A stretch of 50,102 bases of DNA, taken from NCBI GenBank assembly GCA_030692685.1, contig JAUXZO010000181.1, positions 1 to 50,102 of the forward strand. Direction: 5' to 3'. Position 1 is the first letter of the stretch. Each line of letters begins with the position of its first letter. This document shows positions 41,293-50,102 of the stretch, in pieces. A program made the position numbers and the translations under genes. The notes under the pieces are model-generated. The model did no database searches, had not been told where the DNA came from, and saw only the letters and a program-made list of their open reading frames with translations. The DNA is from Acidovorax sp. Lineage in GTDB: Bacteria > Pseudomonadota > Gammaproteobacteria > Burkholderiales > Burkholderiaceae_C.

Positions 41293-43293
41293 ATGCCTAT
41301 CACCCACCCTGCTGCGCCCAACACAACCCGAACCGCACACCCAAGGACGCTCGTTGCGGCAACACTGGGCGGCTTGCTGGCGTTGGCCGCAGGAGCCGGT
41401 GGCATGGCAATGCTGCACATGCACTTGGGGCAAGGGGCACCTGTGCGTAGCTCCATGCTATTGGCACCCATGATCGGGGTCCTTGAGCCGTGCATTCTGC
41501 AGACAAAGACCTCCACCGCCGCTGGTGCAGGCATTGCTTCTGCACCAGCGCCCTCACACACACACGACACCCTTCAAAGAAGTTGCAGCGGGCCGACTGG
41601 GTCTGCAGCCCAACTGGTGGAGTCAACCCTTGCGGACCTCTACCCGCGCGGCTCACCAAGCCCCCCCCACTACCCGGTGGGCTACACCCTGCCCGTGCCG
41701 CTGCTGCAGCTGTTTGAAGAAAAATCAGGGGGCTGGCAATTAGACCAAGAGCGCATTGCCCGCCTGGCACGCACAGTGCGCGACACAGATCGACCCGTGG
41801 TGGTGTACTTGTTTGCAACGCACTTTGCCTCCCATGCCCCACTGGAAAAGGTGCTGGCCCAGGATCCACGCAACCTCGCCCAAACGCGTGATGGCACCAT
41901 GGCACCGGGCACCTACTACGGTGAGCCTGTGTACTACTGGAACATTGCCAATCCAGACGCCTCGGTGAACCTTCGCCGCAAGGAGGCGGCCAGTGCCATG
42001 CTGCAGGCGCTTTGCGAGCTAGAGCCCAAGCAACGTGCGAAAGTCCATGCCATCACTTTGCTGGGGGAAGTGCACCACTACTTCCCTGACTTTGAGACTG
42101 GCATGGGCTTTGGCATGCCCTATCGCGTCACAGATTACAGCCCCCTCTCGCAGCAAGGTTTCAGGCGGTTTCTGCAAAAGCGCTTTTCCCGCATTGAGCA
42201 CCTGAACCAGGCGGTAGGCGGGCAATTCGCGTCGTTTGACGATGTTCTGCCTCCGTCCAAAGACATTCGAACCGAGCCGCTTGCCCACTTCAACGAGCAC
42301 ATCGACTCATTCGCACAGGGTAGATTGCCCGTCTCTGGCTGGGCATTTGCCCCTGGCATGGACCACGGGTCACCGCTGAAAGCACTGGTGTACCGCAACG
42401 GCGTAATGGCTGGGGAGGCACCCGTATCGCTGGGCAGGCAGGATGTGTTGCAAGCCAAACCAGAGTTTGGCAGCGCCAACACCGGTTGGCGCGTGGACCT
42501 GGACTTCCGCCCCTGGCCCACCGGCGTACACCAGCTGGACATCTATCTGCAACGCGCAAACGGACCCACTTTCTTCCTGGGGTCGCGCCGTGTTGCCATC
42601 ATGGAGCGCAGCCAAACCACACCGAAGCCCCAGCCCATGGCAGGCACTCTCCCCACGTCAGCGCCGCTCCCCTCGGAATGGCAGGCCTACATGGATGGCC
42701 CCGCCGAGCAAAGCTCTTATTACTACAACCCACTGGTCCCGCTATGGCATGCCTTCAGGGCACAGCAGGTGGCGGACTACATTGAGAATTTTGGACAACA
42801 AGTGGTGCAACCATCTTGCATGGCTGCCACGCCCACCTACACGCACCAGATCATTCCCTTCACCAACCCCAGTTGGGACGCCCAGAAATTCGCAGTGGAG
42901 TCCTCGGTGGCGGGCCTTCCCACCACGGGGCTGGGAGTGAGTCTTTACGGTGAGGCTGCTTACGGGAATTCGTTTGCGCAGTGGTATGCGCAAAGGCAAG
43001 CGGCTCAAAAACAACTAACGCCGGGCAAGCCAGCATCCAAACGGGTCAGCGGTTACGGCATCACAGAGTTCCATCCACTCAAGCCCATGGGCCCCAAAGA
43101 CTTCGCACGCACACTGGACGAACACAGCCAGCGGGGAGCGAAGTTTCTGTCTTTCTTCATGGAGCCCCGCTGGGAAGGACAACGGGTAGAGCGGGGGCAC
43201 AACATTTTCTCGATCGACCCACAAAACCCACAATTTGGATCAGATGCGCTGTACCCATCGGTGCAAAAGGCGTTGGCTGGCGAAAGCCGCTGA
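41293..43293 (+). CDS. Membrane-anchored glycoside hydrolase-like protein (clan GH-A type)
   Basis: This 666-residue protein has an N-terminal membrane anchor (about 19-42) and a TIM-barrel-like region resembling GH42-type clan GH-A enzymes. LLGEVHHYF offers a possible acid/base Glu259, and GYGITEFHPLKP a possible nucleophile Glu592. FRRFLQKRFSRIEHLNQAVGGQFASFDDV (290-318) matches the family's recurring 'FxxFLxxRYxxIxxLNxxWG' block. Residues about 345-440 look like an inserted beta-sandwich (GWAFAP...LDIYLQRANGPTFFLGSRRVAIM). It may trim or modify exported glycan in the periplasm; the substrate is unknown. The start MPITHPAAPN has no clear ribosome site. It is convergent with rfbC, 27 bp apart. 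Confidence 0.68.
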   Translation: MPITHPAAPNTTRTAHPRTLVAATLGGLLALAAGAGGMAMLHMHLGQGAPVRSSMLLAPMIGVLEPCILQTKTSTAAGAGIASAPAPSHTHDTLQRSCSGPTGSAAQLVESTLADLYPRGSPSPPHYPVGYTLPVPLLQLFEEKSGGWQLDQERIARLARTVRDTDRPVVVYLFATHFASHAPLEKVLAQDPRNLAQTRDGTMAPGTYYGEPVYYWNIANPDASVNLRRKEAASAMLQALCELEPKQRAKVHAITLLGEVHHYFPDFETGMGFGMPYRVTDYSPLSQQGFRRFLQKRFSRIEHLNQAVGGQFASFDDVLPPSKDIRTEPLAHFNEHIDSFAQGRLPVSGWAFAPGMDHGSPLKALVYRNGVMAGEAPVSLGRQDVLQAKPEFGSANTGWRVDLDFRPWPTGVHQLDIYLQRANGPTFFLGSRRVAIMERSQTTPKPQPMAGTLPTSAPLPSEWQAYMDGPAEQSSYYYNPLVPLWHAFRAQQVADYIENFGQQVVQPSCMAATPTYTHQIIPFTNPSWDAQKFAVESSVAGLPTTGLGVSLYGEAAYGNSFAQWYAQRQAAQKQLTPGKPASKRVSGYGITEFHPLKPMGPKDFARTLDEHSQRGAKFLSFFMEPRWEGQRVERGHNIFSIDPQNPQFGSDALYPSVQKALAGESR

Positions 43294-43320
43294 CGACGCC
43301 ATCACGTTACAGCGCTAGGC

Positions 43321-43869
43321 TCAGGCAAACAACTCGGCCTGGGCCAGGCTTAGTCCCTGCGCATCCTTGGCAGACAACAGTGGTTGTGCACCCTGTAGGC
43401 GCCAGTCAATGGCCAAGGTGGGATCATTCCAAGCGATGCTGCGCTCAAACTGCGGCGCGTAGTAATCGGTCGTTTTATACAAAAACTCGGCCATCTCGGT
43501 GAGCACCACGAAGCCATGTGCGAAGCCTGGCGGCACCCACAATTGGCGGTGGTTTTCTTCGCTCAGCTCCTCGGCCACCCACTGGCCAAAAGTGGGCGAG
43601 CTTTTGCGGATGTCCACCGCGACATCCAGCACCGCCCCACGCACCACCCGTACCAGCTTGCCCTGGGGTTGCTGAATCTGGTAGTGCAAGCCACGCAGCA
43701 CATCTTTGGCACTGCGGCTGTGGTTGTCTTGCACAAACTCGTACTGGGTTCCCGCGGCTTCGTTGAAGGCTTTCTGGTTAAAACTTTCAAAGAAAAAACC
43801 ACGGGCGTCACCAAACACCTTCGGTTCAATGATTTTCACGTCAGGGATGGCTGTGGAAATTACGTTCAT
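43321..43869 (-). CDS. rfbC: dTDP-4-dehydrorhamnose 3,5-epimerase
   Basis: This 182-residue cupin epimerase makes dTDP-4-keto-L-rhamnose. GDARGFFFESFNQKAF, the catalytic-His block LRGLHYQIQQPQGKLVRV, the DVAVDIR strand and WVPPGFAHGF are all recognisable. The C-terminal part carries FLYKTTDYYAPQFERSIAWNDP. The length (about 180) agrees with RmlC. The start is the ATG at 43867-43869; an upstream ATG-initiated extension to 43920 would overlap the neighbouring gene. It is last in the rhamnose operon, 16 bp after the TPR-transferase gene. Confidence 0.95.
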   Translation of the reverse strand: MNVISTAIPDVKIIEPKVFGDARGFFFESFNQKAFNEAAGTQYEFVQDNHSRSAKDVLRGLHYQIQQPQGKLVRVVRGAVLDVAVDIRKSSPTFGQWVAEELSEENHRQLWVPPGFAHGFVVLTEMAEFLYKTTDYYAPQFERSIAWNDPTLAIDWRLQGAQPLLSAKDAQGLSLAQAELFA

Positions 43870-43885
43870 TGCATTGCTTTCAAAA

Positions 43886-45730
43886 TCAGAATATTTGCAG
43901 GACGGGAACATGCGCTTCAAGCGCCTCTAAGCCATCAACAGCAAATGACGCGGCAGGCAAGCCCTGCTGCCATTGGTGATGCATATGCACAAACGCAGTC
44001 TCAAGATGCGCCGTGAAGCCCGCAGCATCAAACAACGCGGCCGTGGGGCGCACCGCGACCAGATGATTGCGTAACCGCTGGAGCGCCTGTGCGTCATGTG
44101 CCAATCGCAAGGCCAGCGCCTCGTACTCTGGCAATGACTGCGTCACCAACTCTGGCAGTCCCACGGCGTGAAGCAAACTGGCCGCGACACGCCCCGCAAA
44201 TGCCTGCCCCATGCAGGTAACCACCGGCACCCCCATCCAAAGCGCATCACTCGTGGTGGTGTGGGCGTTGTAAGGGAGGTTGTCCAATAAAAGCCCTGCA
44301 TGGGCGTGGCGAGCAAGGTGCTTTTCCAATGGCACGCGGCGTGCAAAAACCAACCGCCGAGGATCTATCCCCAGCCCGGTCGCTTGTGCGCGCAAATTGC
44401 GGCGCGCATCTTCGTTGTCACTGAGCAACCACAACACACTGCCAGGCAATGCAGCCAACAACCGCATCCACACCGCGAAAAAGTGCGGTGTGATTTTGTA
44501 GACGCTGTTGAACGCGGCAAACACAAAACCATCGGCAGGCAGGCCCTCTTCCTCACGGGTCGGAACGACTGAATCGGCAATGCGATGCGTGTCGTTGACC
44601 TGATAGCTGCTCGGCATCTGCACCAACCGCTCTGCATAAAAATCTGCATGCGTTGCCGGAGTAACGATGCGATCACCTATCAGGTAATCGTATACAGACG
44701 ATCCCATGGTGCCCGGATACCCAAGATAGCTGACCACGATAGGCGCTGGCTTGCGCAGCAAAATGGAGGGACGGCTGTCGCGCGTGAAGCCTTTGAGATC
44801 AATCGCTATATCGATTTTTGCGTCCAGCATGCGCTGCACTACCGTCTCATGGGGCAACGCGCGCACGTCCCAGAACTCATCAAAGGCCTCAACCAGGCGA
44901 TTGCGCATAGGAGAGGCGTCGTCTGGTCCAAACGAGACGGCAACGACTTCAAAGCGCTGCCGGTCGTGCCTTTCAAACAGTTCAGCCGTCAGATAGGCTG
45001 TAGCGTGCTCGTGGAAATCTGCAGACAAATACGCCAAGCGGATACGGCCAGTACAGCGCTGAAAAGTGTGCTGGTGCGGCACAATTGATTCTTGCGCCAA
45101 CAACCGCTGACTAGCGGCCTGCGCGCACCGCAAGTGCATTGAGGGATCATCGCCCAACGCCAGCGCATCAAACGGCGGTAGCCACCCGTGGTTTTGGGGC
45201 AGCACGGACTGCACCTGTGCTGCGGCAAACTGCGCGCAAGGCCAATCGCACACAGCGACAGCGGCGCGCCACATTCCAGCCCAGGCCAATGCATGCTGGG
45301 GCTGCAAGGAAACTACGCGCCGAAATGCTTCTACGGCCTCGACATGGCGTCCGACACCGCTGGCCGCAGAACCCCAGGAAAACCAAGCCGAAGCGTAATC
45401 GGGCGCCAAAGCCAGGGACCTATCCGCGGCAGCCAGCGCACCAGCTGCATCTCCGGCATCTAGCATGGCAGTCGCCAGATTGTTCCAGGCCATAGGATCC
45501 GCCGGGTGCAGTGCAAGGCTGCTCTGCAACAAAGCAATGGCTTCGCCCCACCGACCCAGCTGGCCCACCACGGTGCCCGCGAGGTGCAAGGCCATCGGGT
45601 GCTGAGGTGCCTGGCTCAACACAGCACGGTAGACACGCTCCGACTCCTGCATACGCCCGGCCTTTTGCAAGGCCAAGCCTTGCTGGAGAAGGGGTAAAAA
45701 TGGGTCCACGGCAAGCACTCGGCCACGCAT
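43886..45730 (-). CDS. TPR protein with O-GlcNAc-transferase-like (GT41) domain
   Basis: This 614-residue protein has about four TPR repeats (residues about 10-155; ALHLAGTVVGQLGRWGEAI, AWNNLATAMLDAGDAAGAL) and a SPINDLY/OGT-type GT41 domain (about 225-600). Visible are DFHEHATAY (His240), the K412 region FNSVYKITP and LDNLPYNAHTTTSDALWMGVPVVTCMG (about 482-508). GYPGTMGSSVYDYLIGD marks the acceptor region. Eukaryotic relatives glycosylate Ser/Thr on proteins; bacterial relatives include HMW1C-type N-glycosyltransferases. The acceptor here is unknown. It lies inside the rhamnose operon, with rfbA 29 bp upstream and rfbC 16 bp downstream. No signal peptide or membrane segment is seen, so it is cytoplasmic. 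Confidence 0.85.
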   Translation of the reverse strand: MRGRVLAVDPFLPLLQQGLALQKAGRMQESERVYRAVLSQAPQHPMALHLAGTVVGQLGRWGEAIALLQSSLALHPADPMAWNNLATAMLDAGDAAGALAAADRSLALAPDYASAWFSWGSAASGVGRHVEAVEAFRRVVSLQPQHALAWAGMWRAAVAVCDWPCAQFAAAQVQSVLPQNHGWLPPFDALALGDDPSMHLRCAQAASQRLLAQESIVPHQHTFQRCTGRIRLAYLSADFHEHATAYLTAELFERHDRQRFEVVAVSFGPDDASPMRNRLVEAFDEFWDVRALPHETVVQRMLDAKIDIAIDLKGFTRDSRPSILLRKPAPIVVSYLGYPGTMGSSVYDYLIGDRIVTPATHADFYAERLVQMPSSYQVNDTHRIADSVVPTREEEGLPADGFVFAAFNSVYKITPHFFAVWMRLLAALPGSVLWLLSDNEDARRNLRAQATGLGIDPRRLVFARRVPLEKHLARHAHAGLLLDNLPYNAHTTTSDALWMGVPVVTCMGQAFAGRVAASLLHAVGLPELVTQSLPEYEALALRLAHDAQALQRLRNHLVAVRPTAALFDAAGFTAHLETAFVHMHHQWQQGLPAASFAVDGLEALEAHVPVLQIF

Positions 45731-45759
45731 TCCTGTCTATCGCTGCTTGTCTTATGGGC

Positions 45760-46644
45760 TCAGTAAATTTTCTCTTTGAGCACCCGCATCAGGTACTGGC
45801 CATAGCCACTCTTGGTCAGCGGCTGGGCCAGGCGCTCCAGCTGAGCGTCATCAATCCAGTGCTGGCGCCAGGCGATTTCTTCGAGGCAGGCGATTTTGAG
45901 CCCCTGGCGGTGTTCCAGGGTGGCAATAAATTGGCCGGCTTCGAGCAGGCTTTCGTGGGTGCCGGTGTCCAGCCAGGCGTAACCTCGGCCCATGATTTCG
46001 ACGTTGAGCTGGCCTTGCTCCAGGTACCGGCGGTTCAGGTCGGTGATTTCATATTCGCCACGGGCAGAGGGCTTGAGGCTCTTGGCCAGTTCAACCACTT
46101 GGCTGTCGTAGAAGTACAGGCCGGTGACGGCGTAGCTGGATTTGGGGACCTTAGGCTTTTCTTCGAGGGACAGGACCCGGCCTTGGGCGTCGAATTCGGC
46201 GACGCCGTACCGCTCAGGGTCTTGCACATGGTAGGCAAACACGCTTGCGCCCTCGATGCGGGCCATGGCACTTCCCAGCAGTTCGTGGAAGTCGTGGCCG
46301 TGGAAAATGTTGTCACCCAACACCAGTGCGGACGGAGCACCGCCCAGAAACTTCTCGCCGATGACAAATGCCTGCGCCAGGCCGTCGGGGTTGGGTTGCA
46401 CCGCATATTCAATGCGGATTCCCCATTGGCTGCCATCGCCCAGCAGTTGTTCGAAACGCGGGGTGTCCTGCGGGGTGCTGATGACAAGGATCTCGCGGAT
46501 GCCCGCCAGCATCAGGGTGCTGAGCGGGTAATAAATCATCGGCTTGTCATAGACCGGCAGCAATTGCTTGCTGATGGCCAGCGTTGCCGGATGCAGGCGG
46601 GTGCCGGAGCCGCCGGCGAGGATGATGCCTTTGCGTTGGGTCAT
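45760..46644 (-). CDS. rfbA: Glucose-1-phosphate thymidylyltransferase
   Basis: This 294-residue enzyme joins dTTP and glucose-1-phosphate, the first step to dTDP-rhamnose. It shows [39 protein letters not shown] (nucleotide loop), [32 protein letters not shown], and [17 protein letters not shown] at the sugar site. The ATG at 46642-46644 begins the usual [12 protein letters not shown]; extensions further upstream run into rfbD. It lies 13 bp after the rfbD stop and is followed by the TPR-transferase. Confidence 0.96.
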   Translation of the reverse strand: MTQRKGIILAGGSGTRLHPATLAISKQLLPVYDKPMIYYPLSTLMLAGIREILVISTPQDTPRFEQLLGDGSQWGIRIEYAVQPNPDGLAQAFVIGEKFLGGAPSALVLGDNIFHGHDFHELLGSAMARIEGASVFAYHVQDPERYGVAEFDAQGRVLSLEEKPKVPKSSYAVTGLYFYDSQVVELAKSLKPSARGEYEITDLNRRYLEQGQLNVEIMGRGYAWLDTGTHESLLEAGQFIATLEHRQGLKIACLEEIAWRQHWIDDAQLERLAQPLTKSGYGQYLMRVLKEKIY

Positions 46645-46657
46645 GTCAGGAGGCCAT

Positions 46658-47548
46658 TCAAAGGATTTCGGCAAGCATGCGCGCTACACCCACTTGCCAG
46701 TGCGGTAGACGCAGCCCGAAGGTGTTCTGCAGGTGGTTCGCATTCAGGCGCGAGTTGTGCGGGCGCGCGGCGGGCGTAGGAAACGCAGAGGTGGGCACAG
46801 GAGCCACCTCGGTTGCTTTCAAATTGATAGCTGGTTGCGCTTGTACAGCAAGCGCCAGAACCTCTTTTGCATATAAATGCCAATTGGTTTCACCGGCGGC
46901 TACGCAGTGGTACAGCCCCGCATCCTGGGGGCGCTGCTGCAGGTGGCGCAGGGCGTGGGCCGTAACGTCGGCCAGCAAATCAGCCCCAGTCGGGGCGCCC
47001 CACTGGTCGTCGATCACGGTCAGGCGGTCGCGCTCCTGCGCCAGGCGCAGCATGGTCTTGGCGAAGTTGCCGCCGCGTGCGGCATAGACCCAGCTCGTGC
47101 GCAGGATCAGGTGCTTGGCGCCGGATTGCTGGATGAGCTGCTCGCCTTCGAGCTTGGTGCGGCCATAAACGCTCAGCGGCGCAGGCGTGTCGGTTTCCAC
47201 CCAGGGGCGGCTGCCGCTGCCATCGAATACGTAGTCGGTGCTGTAGTGCACCAGCCATGCTCCCAACCTGGCTGCCTCTTGCGCAATGGCGCCGGGGGTC
47301 GTGGCGTTCAGGGTGCGGGCGAAATCGGGTTCGCTCTCGGCCTTGTCTACAGCGGTGTGGGCTGCTGCGTTGACGATGATGTCCGGGCGCAGGGCGCGCA
47401 CCGTGTCGGCCACGCCAGCGGGGTTGGCAAAGTCGCCGCAGTGCTCGGTGCTGTCGAAATCCAGCGCCGTGACCGTGCCCAGCACCGAGAGGCTGCGCTG
47501 CAGCTCCCAGCCGACCTGGCCGCCTTTTCCAAAGAGCAGGATGTTCAT
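46658..47548 (-). CDS. rfbD: dTDP-4-dehydrorhamnose reductase
   Basis: This 296-residue SDR-type enzyme reduces dTDP-4-keto-rhamnose, the last step of dTDP-L-rhamnose synthesis. [14 protein letters not shown] carries the Gly motif, [11 protein letters not shown] the catalytic Thr, and [11 protein letters not shown] the Tyr/Lys pair. Residues about 224-246 ([22 protein letters not shown]) are encoded by an interspersed repeat (46813-46878), a likely in-frame insertion late in the protein. The ATG at 47546-47548 overlaps rfbB by four bases, and an upstream frame extension is not used. The length is similar to other RmlD proteins, so the insertion may replace or lengthen a surface loop. Confidence 0.95.
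   Translation of the reverse strand: MNILLFGKGGQVGWELQRSLSVLGTVTALDFDSTEHCGDFANPAGVADTVRALRPDIIVNAAAHTAVDKAESEPDFARTLNATTPGAIAQEAARLGAWLVHYSTDYVFDGSGSRPWVETDTPAPLSVYGRTKLEGEQLIQQSGAKHLILRTSWVYAARGGNFAKTMLRLAQERDRLTVIDDQWGAPTGADLLADVTAHALRHLQQRPQDAGLYHCVAAGETNWHLYAKEVLALAVQAQPAINLKATEVAPVPTSAFPTPAARPHNSRLNANHLQNTFGLRLPHWQVGVARMLAEIL
46813..46878. repeat. Interspersed repeat inside rfbD
   Basis: TTTCAAATTGATAGCTGG followed by TTGCGCTTGTACAGCAAGCGCCAGAACC...TTTTGC carries the GCGCTT/AAGCGC palindrome and the 'atagctg' half typical of the family (compare 475, 8424, 12783). In frame on the minus strand it encodes about residues 224-246 of RfbD. Confidence 0.8.
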
Positions 47549-48633
47549 GCGCTGGCGTCCGCGACGGCTACTGCATCCTGCGCGTATTGGGTCTGCACCC
47601 AGTCGCGGTAAGAACCGGTCTGCACGCTGGCGACCCAATCGGCATGGTCCAGGTACCACTGCACCGTCTTGCGGATGCCAGTGTCGAAGGTCTCGGCAGG
47701 CTTCCAGCCCAGCTCGCGCTCGATCTTGCGGGCGTCGATGGCGTAGCGGCGGTCGTGGCCGGGCCGGTCCTTCACATAGGTGATTTGGGTGCTGTAGCTC
47801 TGGCCGTCGGCGCGGGGGCGCAGCTCGTCAAGCAGGCTGCAGACCATGTTCACGATCTCGATGTTGGGCTTCTCGTTCCAGCCGCCCACGTTGTAGGTCT
47901 GGCCGGGCGAGCCCGCGTCCAGCACACGGCGGATGGCGCTGCAGTGGTCCTTCACATACAGCCAGTCGCGCACCTGCATGCCGTCGCCATACACCGGCAG
48001 GTTTTTGCCGGCCAGCGCGTTGACGATCATCAGCGGGATCAGCTTCTCGGGGAAGTGGTACGGGCCGTAGTTGTTGCTGCAGTTGGTGGTGAGCACCGGC
48101 AGGCCGTAGGTATGGTGCCAGGCACGCACCAGGTGGTCGCTGGCGGCCTTACTGGCGCTGTAAGGGCTGTTGGGCTCGAAACCACGGGTCTCGACGAAGG
48201 CCGGGTCAGTGGGTGCTAGCGATCCATACACCTCGTCGGTGGACACGTGCAGGAAGCGAAAGGCCTCGCGCTCATCCTGCGGCAGGGCACTCCAGTAGGC
48301 GCGCACGGCTTCCAACAAGCGGAACGAGCCGACGATATTCGTCTGGATAAAGTCTTCCGGCCCGTGGATAGAGCGGTCTACATGCGACTCGGCTGCAAAG
48401 TTGACGACCGCGCGGGGCTTGTGCTCGGCCAGCAGGCGGGTCAGCAGGGCGGTGTCGCCGATATCGCCCTGCACAAAGACGTGGCGTGCATCACCCTGGA
48501 TGCTGTCCAGGTTGTGCACATTGCCTGCGTACGTGAGCTTGTCGAGGTTGACCACGGGCTCGCTGGAGACAGCAAGCCAGTCAAGGACAAAGTTGGCGCC
48601 GATGAAACCTGCGCCGCCGGTAACCAGAATCAT
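47545..48633 (-). CDS. rfbB: dTDP-glucose 4,6-dehydratase
   Basis: This 362-residue extended SDR catalyses NAD-dependent 4,6-dehydration of dTDP-glucose. [19 protein letters not shown] begins the NAD fold, [16 protein letters not shown] follows, and [12 protein letters not shown] carries the Thr-Asp-Glu triad. [16 protein letters not shown] carries the Tyr-x3-Lys pair, and [17 protein letters not shown] and [17 protein letters not shown] are family-typical. It is the first gene of the rhamnose operon. The ATG at 48631-48633 starts directly at the fold. A candidate extended -10 promoter lies 41-49 bp upstream. Its stop overlaps the rfbD start by four bases. Confidence 0.96.
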   Translation of the reverse strand: MILVTGGAGFIGANFVLDWLAVSSEPVVNLDKLTYAGNVHNLDSIQGDARHVFVQGDIGDTALLTRLLAEHKPRAVVNFAAESHVDRSIHGPEDFIQTNIVGSFRLLEAVRAYWSALPQDEREAFRFLHVSTDEVYGSLAPTDPAFVETRGFEPNSPYSASKAASDHLVRAWHHTYGLPVLTTNCSNNYGPYHFPEKLIPLMIVNALAGKNLPVYGDGMQVRDWLYVKDHCSAIRRVLDAGSPGQTYNVGGWNEKPNIEIVNMVCSLLDELRPRADGQSYSTQITYVKDRPGHDRRYAIDARKIERELGWKPAETFDTGIRKTVQWYLDHADWVASVQTGSYRDWVQTQYAQDAVAVADASA

Positions 48634-48673
48634 GGGGTGGACCGTTTTGAAATGCCTTGCGGCAAAGCCAGCG

Positions 48674-48682
48674 ATTATCCCA
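48674..48682 (-). promoter_or_regulatory. Possible extended -10 promoter of the rfb operon
   Basis: The minus strand reads TGGGATAAT (TGn plus GATAAT), close to an extended -10. It lies about 41 bp upstream of the rfbB ATG and shows no clear -35 element. Confidence is low because the surrounding DNA is GC-rich. Confidence 0.4.
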
Positions 48683-48741
48683 CCCGGCCCGCGGGCGGCG
48701 CCGTAACAGAATTCAACAGCCGGTGCGGGTTCGATCTCGCG

Positions 48742-50102
48742 TCAGAAGTGGATGCCGCGCATCATCTGCTGCAGCGCCACCGCCTCGGCCGACAACTGGG
48801 GCTTGGCGTCTTTCGCGCCCTTGGCGGCCGTCGAATCCGGGAACATCCGAAAGCTGGTGTTCATGGTGATCTGCGCCACGCGCGGCACCAGGGCGTGTAG
48901 CAGCTGTCCGGTGATGCCCAGGCGCGTGGCGATGCGCACCGGCTTGAAGATGCAGGCCTGCGCGATCATGTCGGCCGCCTCCTCGGGGCTCAGCGTGGGC
49001 ACGTTGTTGTAGATCTTGGTGGGCGCGATCATCGGGGTGCGCACCAGCGGCATGTTGATGGTGGTGATGGTGATGCCCTGGTCGGCAAACTCACTCTATG
49101 CGCAGCGCGTCCAGGCATCGAGCGCCGCCTTGCTGGCCACGTAGGCTGAAAAGCGAGGCGCATTCGTCAGCACACCAATGGAGCTGATGTTGACCACATG
49201 GCCCTTGCGCCTTTCCGCCATGCCAGGCAAGAAACCCATGGTCACACGCAGGCAGCCAAAGTAGTTCAGCTGCATGGTGCGCTCGTAGTCGTGGAAACGG
49301 TCGTAGCTCGACTCGATGGCGCGGCGGATGGAGCGGCCCGCGTTGTTGATGAGAAAGTCCACGCCGCCATGGTTGTCGATGAGCAGCTGCACGAAGCGGT
49401 CGCAGTCGGCCATGTCTGCGATGTCGGCCGAATAGGCGATGAACTCATAACCCTTGGCCTTGGCTTCGGCGCAGGCTTCGTCCAGTTTGTCCTGGTCGCG
49501 CCCGCAAATCACCGTGGTGGCCCCCGCCTCGGCAAACTTGTGCGCCGCCGCCAAGCCAATGCCCGACGAACCGCCGGTGACCAGCACCACCTTGCCGGCC
49601 ACAGTGCCCTTCAAGCTGCGGTCAATGAACAGCTCGGGGTCCAGGTTGCGCTCCCAGTAGTCCCACAGCCGCCAGGCGTAGTCCTTGAGATTGGGGCAGG
49701 TGACGCCCGAGCCCTTGAGCGCTGCCAGGGTCTCGCGGCAGTCAAAGCGTGTGGGGTAGTTCACGAAGGTCAGCATGTCCTCGGGCAGGCCCAGGTCCTT
49801 CATCACAGCGTTGCGCACACGGCGCACGGGCGCCATCGCCATCAGACTTTTCTTGATGCCCTTGGGGATGAAGCCCAGCAGTGCGGCGTTGATGAACAGG
49901 TTCATGCGCGGCGCGGCTGAAGATGTCCAGCACGTCGCCAACACGGTAGCCGACCGGGTCCACCAGGTGGAAGCACTTCTTGGTGATGGACTGCTGGTGG
50001 CTGATGACGTTGAGCGCATTCACCACGAAGTCCACCGGCACGATGTTCACGCGCCCGCCTTCCAGGCCGACGGTGGGCATCCAGGGCGGCAGCAACTGGC
50101 GC
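48742..50102 (-). pseudogene. Broken SDR/acyl-CoA reductase-like gene (partial)
   Basis: The remains of a two-domain protein like 'SDR family oxidoreductase'/FcrA-type fatty acyl-CoA reductases. In the first part (frame of 50095), RVNIVPVDFVVNALNVISHQ and LVDPVGYRVGDVLDIFSRAA represent the end of the N-terminal extended-SDR domain. The frame then shifts, at about 49905-49925 in a GC-rich tract, into FINAALLGFIPKGIKK and the C-terminal SDR domain: KVVLVTGGSSGIGLAAAHKFAEAG, NNAGRSIRRA, ISSIGVLTNAPRFSAYVASKAALDAW (Ser and Tyr-x3-Lys present). An in-frame TAG at 49096-49098 interrupts it; the frame resumes after that with DQGITITTINMPLVRTPMIAP and ends at 48742. Two lesions suggest a pseudogene, though sequencing errors cannot be excluded. 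The 5' end lies beyond the window. Confidence 0.8.

Overview
The window is about 50 kb of GC-rich bacterial DNA, most probably from a betaproteobacterium of the family Comamonadaceae (Acidovorax, Hydrogenophaga or Rhodoferax type). This is inferred from the gene families, from the gene order, and from several dispersed repeat families that I recognise as typical of that group (25-bp units starting GCTTCGACAAGCTC; short palindromic units around 'tagctgct..gcgctt..aagcgc'). No tRNA, rRNA, CRISPR array, insertion sequence or phage gene was found. Nearly all genes lie on the minus strand. The exceptions are one giant glycan-modifying fusion gene (17590-21543) and one glycosidase-like gene (41293-43293).

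Layout. (1) 1-542: repeat-rich intergenic DNA. (2) 543-11069: a fatty-acid beta-oxidation cluster, read right to left: TetR regulator with a palindromic operator, acyl-CoA dehydrogenase, small exported DUF2147 protein, FadN-type hydroxyacyl-CoA dehydrogenase/enoyl-CoA hydratase, DUF4442 hotdog protein, thiolase, alpha/beta hydrolase, acyl-CoA thioesterase and an enoyl-CoA isomerase/hydratase. (3) 11348-15541: argB, an OmpR/TctE-type two-component system and slmA. (4) 15638-25860: a polysaccharide (O-antigen-like) locus: WecA-like initiating transferase, GT2, a 1317-residue methyltransferase/coiled-coil/GT2/GT4 fusion, two more methyltransferases, and a Wzt/Wzm ABC exporter whose Wzt carries a C-terminal extension. 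(5) 25963-29432: parvulin isomerase, an abundant-looking secreted/surface protein and a lipoprotein, with strong terminators. (6) 29707-40891: an 11-gene type II secretion operon, E-F-G-H-I-J-K-L-M-(C-like)-D, mostly translationally coupled. (7) 41293-48633: a clan GH-A-like membrane-anchored glycosidase and a dTDP-rhamnose operon (rfbB-D-A-C) with an O-GlcNAc-transferase-like TPR protein inside it. (8) 48742-50102: a broken two-domain SDR/acyl-CoA reductase-like gene running off the right edge.

How it fits together. The dTDP-rhamnose enzymes supply a donor sugar. The WecA-like enzyme primes undecaprenyl phosphate, and the GT2 and the fusion protein are candidates to extend and methyl-cap the chain. 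Wzm/Wzt would export a capped chain recognised by the Wzt C-terminal domain. The fusion protein carries 33-bp tandem repeats encoding an 11-residue coiled-coil unit between its methyltransferase and transferase modules. This suggests a molecular ruler that could change length by repeat slippage, and it is the most interesting element here. A second theme is mobile short palindromic repeats that have entered coding sequences in frame (sensor-kinase dimerisation domain, rfbD, a signal peptide).
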